29,860 nt of DNA from a virus: positions 1-29,860 of IMG/VR virus record IMGVR_UViG_3300044998_001424. One strand, 5' to 3'. Below are positions 8,018 through 14,638 of this stretch, in pieces (within the stretch, counting starts at the first letter, position 1; every line of letters begins with the position of its first letter). The position numbers were made by a program, and so were the translations under genes. The notes below the pieces were generated by a model that searched no databases, was not told the DNA's origin, and saw only the letters and a list, made by a program, of their open reading frames with translations.

Positions 8018-8535
8018 GGGATGGGCGTCGTCTCGGCGATCTGGGCCGCGTCCTCTTGCAGTTCCCGGATCAGCGCCTCGCATTCATCGACGATGACGGT
8101 CATGGCCTCTGCGGGAACGAAGTTGGCGATGCGGGCGGGCAGGCCAAGGATGCGGTCGCGCAGCTTGCGCGCGATCTCGAACTCGCGGGCGCGCACCTCA
8201 TCGCGCAGGATGTAGAGGCCGGCCCTGATCTTGTAGTCGAGCTCGGCGCGGTCGGCATGCGCGAGCTCCTTGCGGGTGCGGGCCTCGGCGAAGCTCACGA
8301 CCGGGCCCTGGCCGGAGCCGGCGGCGAGCTCGCCGGTGCGGCCGGCATCGTAGGCGGCCCGTCGGCCGGCATCGAGGCTCGCCTGATACTGGGCCTTGGC
8401 CTTCTCGAGATCGATGCCGGCGGGCGTCTCGTCGATGCGGCCCTCGCGGATCAGCTTCTCGAGCCGCTGGCGGCTGATGCCGAGGGCCTCGGCGACCTTC
8501 CGCCGGCTGACGAAGGTCTTGCGCGCGTCACTCAT
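8014..8535 (-). CDS. Terminase small subunit, Nu1-like DNA-binding protein
   Basis: The 173-residue protein starts with a winged helix-turn-helix: Ser-Arg-Arg-Lys-Val-Ala-Glu-Ala-Leu-Gly-Ile-Ser-Arg-Gln-Arg (about 9-23) followed by a Leu-Ile-Arg-Glu-Gly-Arg-Ile segment, then charged helices and a C-terminal region that would contact the large subunit. Small subunits of this type recognise the packaging site (cos or pac). It directly precedes and overlaps the large subunit. The ATG at 8535 is preceded by GCAGGCAT, a modest ribosome site. A TTG four codons upstream is a weaker alternative. The 159-nt region upstream, free of genes, is AT-richer and could hold a late promoter or the packaging site. 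Confidence 0.85.
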   Translation of the reverse strand: MSDARKTFVSRRKVAEALGISRQRLEKLIREGRIDETPAGIDLEKAKAQYQASLDAGRRAAYDAGRTGELAAGSGQGPVVSFAEARTRKELAHADRAELDYKIRAGLYILRDEVRAREFEIARKLRDRILGLPARIANFVPAEAMTVIVDECEALIRELQEDAAQIAETTPIP

Positions 8536-8694
8536 ATGCCTGCACAACGACTCGTCTTTTTGAAGTTTTCAACACCTTGACTTGCAACGCATTTTCCACA
8601 GCCGACTCTACTCAAATTCGGCGCGCAGCGTCGGCCGCGGCGGCCGCGCCGGCGGAGAGGGACCCGCAGAAATGGGCGGGCGCGAACTCTTGGG
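8536..8694. other. Gene-free stretch upstream of terminase; possible late promoter or packaging region
   Basis: Between the stop of the Z-like gene and the terminase small subunit lie 159 nt without a gene. The half nearest the terminase is clearly AT-richer than its surroundings and contains the short inverted repeat TTGAA-GTT-TTCAA (8560-8572). A near-DnaA-box TTTTCCACA lies around 8591. The other half is extremely GC-rich (GGCCGCGGCGGCCGCG). Packaging sites of lambda-like phages sit near or in the terminase small subunit gene, so this is a reasonable place to look for one. No function is shown by the sequence alone. Confidence 0.3.
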
Positions 8695-9591
8695 TCAGCG
8701 GGCCCTGGCGATCTCGACCGCCATCAGGCGCGCCGCCTCGCGGGCGACGACGGCGCCGGCTGCCGACACCTTGGCCTGGACCTCGGCCTGATGCCGCTCG
8801 ACCTCCCGGGCGAGGTTCGGTCCCCAGATCGGCATGACTTTCTTGCGTGATTTGTCGGTTGGCTTGACCCGTCGAAAGACGGGCTTGCGTCCGGGCAACA
8901 TGAAGGTCCGCACGGCCAACTGAGGCTTGTTCCAGGCCGCATGGGTCGCGCCAGGGTTACGGCGGCTCCAGGACGCACCGTAATACTCGCGTGTAATCGT
9001 GGTGTGACCGCTCTGGACACTGAGCACACCGACCAGAAACTCCGGCTTGGCCGGCAAAATCTTGAAGCTCTGGTGAATCTTCCGCTGCGCCTTGAGGCCG
9101 GTCCATTGCGACACGTCGCGCCTGAGCCCCGTGCGCAGCGTCATGAGACCGTGGTTGATGGCTCGCGAGATCACGAGCCGGCCCTTGGTGAGCCGCGTAT
9201 AGATGCCGATGAAGCCCTTGGCGAGCCGCTCCATGTCGGTGAGATCGACGACGATGCCGGGCGCATCATAAGCATACGCCGCCTTGCGCGGATGACGGTC
9301 AGACGCGAACGTCATGCCGCCCGCACCATACGCCAGCAGGCGATCTCGGTGCAGCCGGCGCGCCTGCGCCATCGTCACGTCGGCATAGACGATTTTGTCG
9401 GGCCGGAGATCAAAGCCGAACGATCCTGGCCCCTGCCCAGGACCACCTGACACGCCGAAAGCGCCGCGGTAGCCCTTCGCGGTCGTCGCAGACATGGCGA
9501 CGGCACGCTCGCGGCTGATGGCGACGCGATACCGGCTGCGGCCGTCGAAGGAGCGTCTCGGAGACGATCTCCGTTCGCCGTCGTCCGCCAT
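8695..9591 (-). CDS. Putative minor tail protein, gpZ-like
   Basis: The 298-residue basic protein has a C-terminal pattern like prophage minor tail protein Z: a Phe-Met-Leu-Pro-Gly-Arg-Lys-Pro-Val-Phe-Arg-Arg strand (about 230-241), a Met-Pro-Ile-Trp-Gly-Pro-Asn segment (about 255-261), then a long helix with Ala-Arg-Glu-Val-Glu-Arg-His. In lambda gpZ acts in tail completion. The N-terminal 100 residues are unlike lambda gpZ and I do not recognise them. The start ATG 9591 overlaps the previous stop (TGATG), so no ribosome site is needed. The position upstream of terminase is unusual for a tail gene. Assignment is by pattern only; a head-completion role is an alternative. Confidence 0.45.
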   Translation of the reverse strand: MADDGERRSSPRRSFDGRSRYRVAISRERAVAMSATTAKGYRGAFGVSGGPGQGPGSFGFDLRPDKIVYADVTMAQARRLHRDRLLAYGAGGMTFASDRHPRKAAYAYDAPGIVVDLTDMERLAKGFIGIYTRLTKGRLVISRAINHGLMTLRTGLRRDVSQWTGLKAQRKIHQSFKILPAKPEFLVGVLSVQSGHTTITREYYGASWSRRNPGATHAAWNKPQLAVRTFMLPGRKPVFRRVKPTDKSRKKVMPIWGPNLAREVERHQAEVQAKVSAAGAVVAREAARLMAVEIARAR

Positions 9592-9785
9592 CACGTCCCC
9601 CTGGCGGCGCGGCGGGCGAGCGCGCGCGCCCGGGCGATGGCGTAGGCCCGCGCGGCCTCGAGGTCTTCCGCCACCGAGCGCGTGGCGCGTTCGAGCTCGG
9701 CCTTGGCGTCGCCGCCGCGGCCTTCGGCAATGGCGATGGCGGCGGCGATGAGCGCTGCGCGCCGTTCGGCGCACTGACAGGGCAT
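9591..9785 (-). CDS. Small hypothetical protein, Ala/Arg-rich
   Basis: The 64-residue protein begins Met-Pro-Cys-Gln-Cys-Ala-Glu-Arg-Arg, a Cys-X-Cys start followed by two amphipathic helices rich in Ala, Glu and Arg. Small proteins of this type (N-terminal Cys pair, Ala-rich helices) are common next to head and tail genes in alphaproteobacterial prophages, but I know no function for them. Its stop overlaps the start of the Z-like gene (TGATG), which supports it being real and coupled. The ATG at 9785 has no clear ribosome site, so the start is uncertain. Confidence 0.5.
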   Translation of the reverse strand: MPCQCAERRAALIAAAIAIAEGRGGDAKAELERATRSVAEDLEAARAYAIARARALARRAARGT

Positions 9786-10066
9786 GATGCTGGCTCGGGT
9801 TGTGGCGGATGGCGGCTCCGCTTCTGGGTCGCCGGAGCGGATCACCGAAATGAAAACGCCCGGGCGGTCGAACCGTCCCGGGCGCAACTCCCGCAAGAGT
9901 AGCGATTCGATAGCGCATTTCACCGATTCTGCCAACGCCCAAGCGCGTACCAAGCCGCGATCTCAGACGTGTGAGTCTCTGGCGCAACACTTGGGCCGCG
10001 CGGGCGCCGCCGGCGACGGGCGCAGACTCGACCGTCAAACCATGCGGCAGCCGAAGACGGGCAGAC
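9786..10066. other. 281-nt intergenic region
   Basis: Apart from the terminator near 9853-9884, I see no gene here. Short open frames on both strands lack ribosome sites and recognisable content. If the head operon has its own promoter it should lie in the part left of the terminator, but no convincing -35/-10 pair is visible. Confidence 0.5.
9853..9884 (-). terminator. Intrinsic terminator on the minus strand
   Basis: Arms CGCCCGGG (9857-9864) and CCCGGGCG (9877-9884) pair over 8 bp, extended by CGGT/ACCG with one bulge and a 3-nt CGA loop. On the minus strand the hairpin is followed directly by TTTTC (A-run 9853-9856 on plus). It would end transcription coming from the membrane-protein gene at 10067-10333 before the head operon, separating accessory from late transcription. 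Confidence 0.75.
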
Positions 10067-10333
10067 TCAATCCTGCCGGAACAGTCCGTTCGCGCAGCCC
10101 GACCACGACCGTCGCCAAACCGTCTCGCCGATGACGCCGGCGATGCCCGAGCCCGCGAACACGGCGAGAATGACCCAGGGCGCATGGGGCCCGTGCAGCC
10201 AGGCCGCCGCGCCGATGCCGGTTGCATATGAGGCGGTCAGGACCGCCTGCCCGACGAGGAGCCCCCAGAGCAAGAACGCGCGCGTGTGCAGCCACGCGGA
10301 AACTGCCCGTTCCCTCGACCTCTGTCCGCTCAT
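10067..10333 (-). CDS. Small inner-membrane protein with two TM segments; holin-like
   Basis: The 88-residue protein has a basic N-terminus, a hydrophobic segment around residues 17-43 and a second around 48-70, then a short charged tail. The ATG at 10333 has GGAGG with a 5-nt spacer, which fixes the start; an upstream ATG at 10345 overlaps that site. Two TM helices with charged ends fit class II holins, but no lysin gene lies nearby, and the gene is isolated between a terminator and a divergent regulator. It may instead be an accessory membrane protein of the island. Holin function is only a guess. Confidence 0.6.
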   Translation of the reverse strand: MSGQRSRERAVSAWLHTRAFLLWGLLVGQAVLTASYATGIGAAAWLHGPHAPWVILAVFAGSGIAGVIGETVWRRSWSGCANGLFRQD

Positions 10334-10418
10334 GCGACCCTCCATCGTGCCCCGTGCGTCAAGATTTTCCTCACACGACCTCTGGTCATGGTCAAAATTC
10401 CGTTCCAAGATAAAACGC

Positions 10419-10435
10419 CACTTGGTCAACAAGTG
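10419..10435. promoter_or_regulatory. Perfect 17-bp palindrome between divergent genes, candidate operator
   Basis: CACTTG-GTCAA-CAAGTG has perfect 6-bp arms and a 5-bp spacer. It lies in the 203-nt divergent space between the membrane-protein gene and the XRE regulator gene, where autoregulation by that regulator would act. The geometry (6-5-6) is the same as the CI operator of this prophage but the sequence differs, so it is probably a site for a different repressor, most simply the XRE protein next to it. Confidence 0.5.
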
Positions 10436-10536
10436 ACAACTGCCGGAATGCGCTTGCTGATTGTTGGTTCCGCGCGAGCGGGACCGCACTGCCCTGCCGC
10501 CCGGTTTGGTGTGTACATGCGTTTTGGTGGGTGGGC

Positions 10537-10833
10537 ATGTCAGCCATCGATAAGCACATCGGCCGGCGGTTGTCGGAACGCTGCGCGGAGCTTGGCCTCA
10601 CGCTTGAGGAGCTGGCGGCGCAGATCCAGGTGAGCCGCGTGGAGCTCGCCGGCATTATGCAGGGCCGTCGCCGCGCCGGGGCGGATTTTCTCCTGCGCGC
10701 CTGCGCCGCTCTCGAAGTGGGACCGCGCTACTTTTTTGCCGGTCTCGAGCTCGACGAGACGGAGAAGGCCGATCTGAGCAACGTCGTCGATCTGGCACGC
10801 ATCCTGCGCAGCCGCGGCAGGCGTCGCCGGTAG
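10537..10833 (+). CDS. Small XRE-type helix-turn-helix regulator
   Basis: The 98-residue protein has an N-terminal XRE HTH: Ile-Gly-Arg-Arg-Leu-Ser-Glu-Arg-Cys, Leu-Thr-Leu-Glu-Glu-Leu-Ala-Ala-Gln-Ile and a recognition-helix region Val-Ser-Arg-Val-Glu-Leu-Ala-Gly-Ile-Met (about residues 8-45), a conserved Gly-Arg-Arg-Arg loop, and a last helix ending near Tyr-Phe-Phe-Ala. The tail is short and polyarginine-ended, so there is no S24 or ligand domain. Start ATG 10537 is preceded only by a G-rich stretch. It probably represses itself and the divergent membrane-protein gene through the palindrome at 10419-10435 (inference). Confidence 0.8.
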   Translation: MSAIDKHIGRRLSERCAELGLTLEELAAQIQVSRVELAGIMQGRRRAGADFLLRACAALEVGPRYFFAGLELDETEKADLSNVVDLARILRSRGRRRR

Positions 10834-10965
10834 CGACCTGCGGCATGCACATATAGAAGACGCGCCATGCTGCAATTTGCAGTGGAAACTGGCGCCTCAT
10901 TTCCCTCGAATCAACCACTCGTCAGCATCCTCCTCGGTGTCGCCAACGCCAACGGGAGGTCTGCC

Positions 10966-11781
10966 ATGACCGAAGCCGAGACACAAAGCGCGTCCGCGTC
11001 CCCAGAGCACCTCGAGAACCCAGAGTTCATATCTTCGATCGACATCCGGCACGGGCCGCGCGAACTGCTCGTGCCCTACTTCCTCGATCTCGACGCCGAC
11101 CTCTTCCGGCGCGGCGTGCGGGTCGAGCTCGCGCCGGCGAGCGCGCTCCTGGCTGTCAATGAAGCGAACCGCGACAGCTGGCTGCCGCTTTTTCCGGCCT
11201 TCCGCACCGAGTATTGCCCCGACCTCGACCAGCATGCGTTTGCGCTTTTGGGCCGCGACGCGGACGGCACGGTGATCGCGACGCAGGCGGTGCGCCGCTA
11301 CGATTTCACCGGCACGAGCTTCAAGGCGGAAATCGAGTCGCTGCGCCTGCTTTACGGCGATCGCATTCCGCCGGCCCAGCGCGGTGAGCGCTGGATGGCC
11401 ATGGCGCCAACAGCAAGCTTCTTCACCGGGGTCCATGGCTTTACCGGTGCCGTCTGGTACCACCCGCGCGCCCGCGGCCGCGGCATCGCTGGTAGGTTGC
11501 CGCCGCTCGGCCGCGCCGTGGCCCTGGCGCTGTGGGGCATCGACGGCACCATCACGCTGATGTCGCAGAAGAACATCGACGCCCGGCTGCACCTGCGGTC
11601 CGGCCAGCGCAACTTCGAGCCCGGCATCCATGCCCGGGGCAGCACCCACGGCGACGTCGACTACACGCTTTGCTGGATGAGCCGCAGCGACATCCTGACC
11701 GCGATCGCCGAGCGGCTAGCGGCCAAGCCGGATCGCGCCCACGTTGGGGCGCGTGACGCCAAGGAGGCGCGTGGCGGATAA
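10966..11781 (+). CDS. GNAT-like acyltransferase-fold protein
   Basis: The 271-residue protein has a cofactor-loop pattern typical of GNAT acetyltransferases, Arg-Ala-Arg-Gly-Arg-Gly-Ile-Ala-Gly (about 166-175), after a strand Ala-Val-Trp-Tyr-His-Pro. Upstream strands include Phe-Ala-Leu-Leu-Gly-Arg-Asp with Val-Ile-Ala-Thr-Gln-Ala-Val, compatible with the central sheet. The substrate is unknown. Start ATG 10966 is set by GGGAGG 6 nt upstream. An ORF reading 33 codons further upstream lacks a site. Its last 66 nt overlap the convergent PAS-like gene. It could be a host gene picked up as a passenger. Confidence 0.5.
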   Translation: MTEAETQSASASPEHLENPEFISSIDIRHGPRELLVPYFLDLDADLFRRGVRVELAPASALLAVNEANRDSWLPLFPAFRTEYCPDLDQHAFALLGRDADGTVIATQAVRRYDFTGTSFKAEIESLRLLYGDRIPPAQRGERWMAMAPTASFFTGVHGFTGAVWYHPRARGRGIAGRLPPLGRAVALALWGIDGTITLMSQKNIDARLHLRSGQRNFEPGIHARGSTHGDVDYTLCWMSRSDILTAIAERLAAKPDRAHVGARDAKEARGG

Positions 11782-12714
11782 GGGCACGATCAGCCGCTGG
11801 TAGGAGAGGAACGCGCGCCCCCGGGCCGTCTCGGTGACGGCGTCGACCTGATAGAGGCTCGGGGCGCCGCGCCGCGCGACGTCAAGGTAGTCCTCGGCCA
11901 CCGTCCGCCAGTAGGTGGTATCGCGCAGTGCAATCAATGGCTTGCCGAGCGGTGTCACTTCATCCTCGAAGACGTTATAGCCCGGGCCGACGACTGCGAT
12001 CCTGAAGTCGGACTTGCCGAGGCGATCGAGCACGATGAAGCGGCCGTCGAAGATCGCGTCGAGCCGTGCCGTGAGTTCGGTGAGCGCGCCGTTGGCGGCG
12101 AAGGCCATGGCCATGCGCGCGGCGAGATCGAAGGCCGGGTCGGCCTCGAGCGCCGGGTTTGGCAAGCGCTTGCTGAAGACGCGTCGCGGTCCGCTGTTTG
12201 CGTCCTCGGAAAACCATGGACCCAGGAAGTCGAGGACGGCCCAGCCGTTCGAGAATGCTCTCTCGAGGAACCGGTCGCCGAAATAGACGTTAAGGGTGTA
12301 GCGCGCCTCCGCCCGGTCGCCGAGCCAGTAGAGCAGTTCGAACGCCACCTTGGGGGGCACCTTGTCGGGCGCCAGCGTGACCTGCCAAGCGTCCGGCCCG
12401 CCCTCGAGACAAACGCAACCGAGGTTGCAACAGAGGAAGTCCGTCAGCTGCGGCTCATCAAGACGCGAACGTTCGCGCAAGGCCGCCCATTCGCCAGCTG
12501 CCAGTCCCAAGAACGTTCGCACGCGCTCAATCAGCCCCGCCCGGGGCTCCCCGCTGCACTCTCCCTGGCGACGTGGGGAACAGCCTTTCGTTCCGCTCGC
12601 GCTGCCGGGAAGTCGCCGACTTTGCCCTCTCGGCCGCGACACCGGTCTCAATGACCAGAAGCGGCCATCACTAGTTCGTAGGTCAGACAACTTATCCCCG
12701 TCCGCGTGCCACAT
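11716..12714 (-). CDS. PAS-like sensory or regulatory protein, function unknown
   Basis: Up to 332 residues. The C-terminal 150 residues look like a PAS fold of the type found in alphaproteobacterial stand-alone sensors: a Phe-Ile-Val-Leu-Asp-Arg strand, a Phe-Arg-Ile-Ala-Val-Val-Gly strand, Thr-Pro-Leu-Gly-Lys-Pro-Leu, and a final Tyr-Gln-Arg-Leu-Ile-Val-Pro-Leu-Ser strand. The first 60 or so residues from ATG 12714 are Arg/Ser/Gly-rich and unconvincing, so the real start may be GTG 12522 (268 residues). The tail overlaps the GNAT-like gene antisense by 66 nt. No kinase or DNA-binding part is visible. Confidence 0.5.
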   Translation of the reverse strand: MWHADGDKLSDLRTSDGRFWSLRPVSRPRGQSRRLPGSASGTKGCSPRRQGECSGEPRAGLIERVRTFLGLAAGEWAALRERSRLDEPQLTDFLCCNLGCVCLEGGPDAWQVTLAPDKVPPKVAFELLYWLGDRAEARYTLNVYFGDRFLERAFSNGWAVLDFLGPWFSEDANSGPRRVFSKRLPNPALEADPAFDLAARMAMAFAANGALTELTARLDAIFDGRFIVLDRLGKSDFRIAVVGPGYNVFEDEVTPLGKPLIALRDTTYWRTVAEDYLDVARRGAPSLYQVDAVTETARGRAFLSYQRLIVPLSATRLLGVTRPNVGAIRLGR

Positions 12715-12728
12715 GCTACCAAAAAGGT

Positions 12729-12740
12729 CACATCGATGTG
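12729..12740. promoter_or_regulatory. Perfect 12-bp palindrome, candidate operator
   Basis: CACATCGATGTG is a perfect palindrome. It lies in the 47-nt space between the divergent starts of the PAS-like gene (if it starts at 12714) and the small helical gene at 12762, just upstream of the GGAGG ribosome site of the latter. The position suits an operator. No cognate regulator can be named. Confidence 0.4.
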
Positions 12741-12761
12741 GATGATCGACGGAGGCAATCG

Positions 12762-13028
12762 ATGCGAAGCGCAGACGAGGTGCTTGCCGATGGCGTGGCG
12801 GTGGCGCTTTTGCCGGAAGATCAGCGCTCAGCGCTTAATCGCGCCGAGCTAGAGGCGCGCGTGGAGGAGCTGCGCGGCATTCGCGACCTTGCGGCATACC
12901 TCCTCGGCGTGTGCGGCATGGCGCTTGGCGAGGGCAGGGCGCTCTATGAGCGTGGCGCAACCAACGTGTCGGACATGCCGGAGAGGCTCGGCCTCCTCGC
13001 GGCGCGCGCCTCGCCGACGCGGCACTGA
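12762..13028 (+). CDS. Small helical protein, function unknown
   Basis: The 88-residue acidic protein is predicted mostly helical. A heptad-like Leu/Ala/Glu segment (about 28-45: Leu-Asn-Arg-Ala-Glu-Leu-Glu-Ala-Arg-Val-Glu-Glu-Leu) could form a coiled coil, followed by a hydrophobic helix Ala-Ala-Tyr-Leu-Leu-Gly-Val-Cys-Gly-Met-Ala. The start ATG 12762 is set by GGAGG with a 6-nt spacer. I do not recognise a family. It stands alone on the plus strand ahead of the DUF1828 module, with a 106-nt gap. Confidence 0.6.
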   Translation: MRSADEVLADGVAVALLPEDQRSALNRAELEARVEELRGIRDLAAYLLGVCGMALGEGRALYERGATNVSDMPERLGLLAARASPTRH

Positions 13029-13134
13029 GGCGAGCCTTGAGGTCGTGTCACAGTTTGAGATCTGACGCTGTTGACCTGGCTCTGCCGGGTGCCAAGTCCC
13101 ATGCTATGCTTAACTCAAAGCACCAACTCAGATC

Positions 13135-13368
13135 ATGCCAGCAGGACCGAACGGCGAGAAACGACCTGCCGGTGTCATCGGCAACACTGTCACAGCCATG
13201 AGAGTCGCGGCCGGAGAGGAAGTAGGCAAGACTGACGACGGCAAGCCCGTCATCACCACCAGCACAATCGAAGACTATTTCAACATCTTCAAGCGAGGCA
13301 TGACGGGCGTTGTCGGGAAGCGCCTCACATATCGGGGAACTGACGAGAGCCAGGAGGGCGGCACATGA
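13135..13368 (+). CDS. Chimeric small ORF with ISXO2/IS1595 transposase C-terminal remnants
   Basis: The 77-residue ORF joins unrelated pieces. Residues about 10-36 (Arg-Pro-Ala-Gly-Val-Ile-Gly-Asn-Thr-Val, then Val-Ala-Ala-Gly-Glu-Glu) resemble the N-terminus of a widespread small alphaproteobacterial protein with a Asp-Val-Ile-Gly-Asn-Ala motif. Residues 43-57 (Ser-Thr-Ile-Glu-Asp-Tyr-Phe-Asn-Ile-Phe-Lys-Arg-Gly-Met) match the catalytic-glutamate region of ISXO2-type DDE transposases, and 61-67 (Gly-Lys-Arg-Leu-Thr-Tyr-Arg) match their C-terminal end. The roughly 40-70 residues normally between are missing, in frame. It cannot be an active transposase. Its stop overlaps the next start (ATGA). 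The ATG has no clear ribosome site. It may be a decaying fragment or a retained small protein. Confidence 0.55.
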   Translation: MPAGPNGEKRPAGVIGNTVTAMRVAAGEEVGKTDDGKPVITTSTIEDYFNIFKRGMTGVVGKRLTYRGTDESQEGGT

Positions 13369-13838
13369 CCACCCTCAAGAGCATCATTCGAGGTGCAAAG
13401 ACAAACCTTGATGTGGGAAAGTGGGTGCGCGGTCACATTCCTCGCAATGTGTTCCCAATGTCGAGGGTCAAGGACAAGCGCTACAAATATGGCCCTGAGT
13501 ACGCGTGGCGCGTGGTCAAGTTCGAGGCCGAGGGGCATCAGTGCCGGATTCTGATCCTTTTGAACGAAGATAAGGAAATTCTACGCGCCCGCCTTGGCGT
13601 TGAAGTCAACGGCGACATGGTCGTTTTGTCTGATTTTGAGTTCCACGCGAGCGAACCAGGTTGGCACTGCCACGTCGCGCTAAAGCCGATATCGCAACTG
13701 GGATCTGGTGCCGCCAGACACAACGCCAAGAAGTGGCCGAAAGCCTCGTCGCGAAACGAATTTGGCGTCGATGCGGCGAGCGCGTTGAGCGTAGTGGCAA
13801 AGTACTATAACTTCCAAGCTCAAGGTGAGCTGATATGA
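13365..13838 (+). CDS. Hypothetical protein paired with DUF1828/DUF1829 gene
   Basis: I do not recognise this 157-residue protein with certainty. It is a mixed alpha/beta protein with strands Cys-Arg-Ile-Leu-Ile-Leu-Leu-Asn-Glu (about 59-67), Leu-Gly-Val-Glu-Val-Asn-Gly-Asp-Met-Val-Val-Leu (about 77-88), and a His-Cys-His-Val motif near 100-103 that could bind metal. Similar proteins occur next to DUF1828 genes in my memory, but I cannot verify that. ATG 13365 overlaps the preceding stop and its own stop overlaps the following start, both ATGA, so the three genes are translationally coupled. GC is lower than in the head and replication genes, suggesting transfer. Confidence 0.7.
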   Translation: MTTLKSIIRGAKTNLDVGKWVRGHIPRNVFPMSRVKDKRYKYGPEYAWRVVKFEAEGHQCRILILLNEDKEILRARLGVEVNGDMVVLSDFEFHASEPGWHCHVALKPISQLGSGAARHNAKKWPKASSRNEFGVDAASALSVVAKYYNFQAQGELI

Positions 13839-14638
13839 AGTTGAACGAACTCTGCGAGGCACTTTGCTCCGGCTTGGCGCTGCGCGAAGTCAAGATCGGA
13901 TATGCGGTTAAGACCCCGTTCAGGTTGCCGGACGGTGACTCTATCGGGCTCTACATCCGCCGTGATGACGCGAACCCTCAACTGCTGCGGCTTGAGGACG
14001 ATGGCGGCACAATTGCTGCTCTTGAGGAGGATGGCGTGTCGTTCGCGACCGAGTCGCGATCTGACGCGCTTGCCGACCTTCTAAAGCAGTACGACGCGCA
14101 CTACGACGACGCGGCGAGCGTGATTTACACTGACTATGTTGATGAGAGTCGGGTTCCGGCGAACTTCGTGAAGTTCATGGCGTTGATGCTGCGTCTACAG
14201 GACTTGCGAATGCTTGCGCAAGAGCGAGTTCGCGAAGTCTTTAAGGATGACGTGCGCGAGCTGGTAGAGCAGCATTTTAAAGGACGCGTCGACATTCGTG
14301 AGGACGCGAACCCGAACGAGACGCTCAAGGACTACGTCGCGGACTTTGTTCTGAAATCGGAGTCTGGAGCAACCCTTGCGCTATTCGCAGCGTCCTCCGA
14401 GACGAAAGCGCTTGAATCTCTACTGCTTTGGCAGGAGCTGCGGAATCGCGGGGTGGAAGATGTTCGCAGCATGGCGCTGTTCGACGGTCCAAAACCGCAG
14501 CGCATCAAGGCGCGGACAATGTCGCGCCTCATGAACAGCGAAGTTGTTCTGGGAACGCTGGAGGGTGACCGATGGGAATTGGCTCAGAAGATCGGAAAGA
14601 CAATAAAGGTGATGCCGCTGAAAGCCGCGATCAACTAA
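13835..14638 (+). CDS. DUF1828/DUF1829 domain protein
   Basis: The 267-residue protein has an N-terminal DUF1828 signature: Lys-Thr-Pro-Phe-Arg-Leu-Pro-Asp-Gly-Asp (about 25-34), an Ile-Gly-Leu-Tyr-Ile-Arg strand, and Leu-Glu-Asp-Asp-Gly-Gly-Thr-Ile (about 52-59). The second half, with Asp-Tyr-Val-Ala-Asp-Phe-Val-Leu (about 166-173) and later Ala-Leu-Phe-Ala-Ala-Ser strands, fits DUF1829, whose pattern recalls restriction-endonuclease-like folds with an Asp-Phe-Val strand. No function is established to my knowledge. It is coupled by ATGA to the upstream gene and ends a compact three-gene unit in the accessory island, the usual place for phage-borne defence or toxin-antitoxin genes. Confidence 0.8.
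   Translation: MKLNELCEALCSGLALREVKIGYAVKTPFRLPDGDSIGLYIRRDDANPQLLRLEDDGGTIAALEEDGVSFATESRSDALADLLKQYDAHYDDAASVIYTDYVDESRVPANFVKFMALMLRLQDLRMLAQERVREVFKDDVRELVEQHFKGRVDIREDANPNETLKDYVADFVLKSESGATLALFAASSETKALESLLLWQELRNRGVEDVRSMALFDGPKPQRIKARTMSRLMNSEVVLGTLEGDRWELAQKIGKTIKVMPLKAAIN

Noticed and set aside
13071-13110. TTGACC and TATGCT as a promoter for the DUF1828 module
   Set aside because: The spacing is 28 bp, far too long for a sigma-70 promoter.
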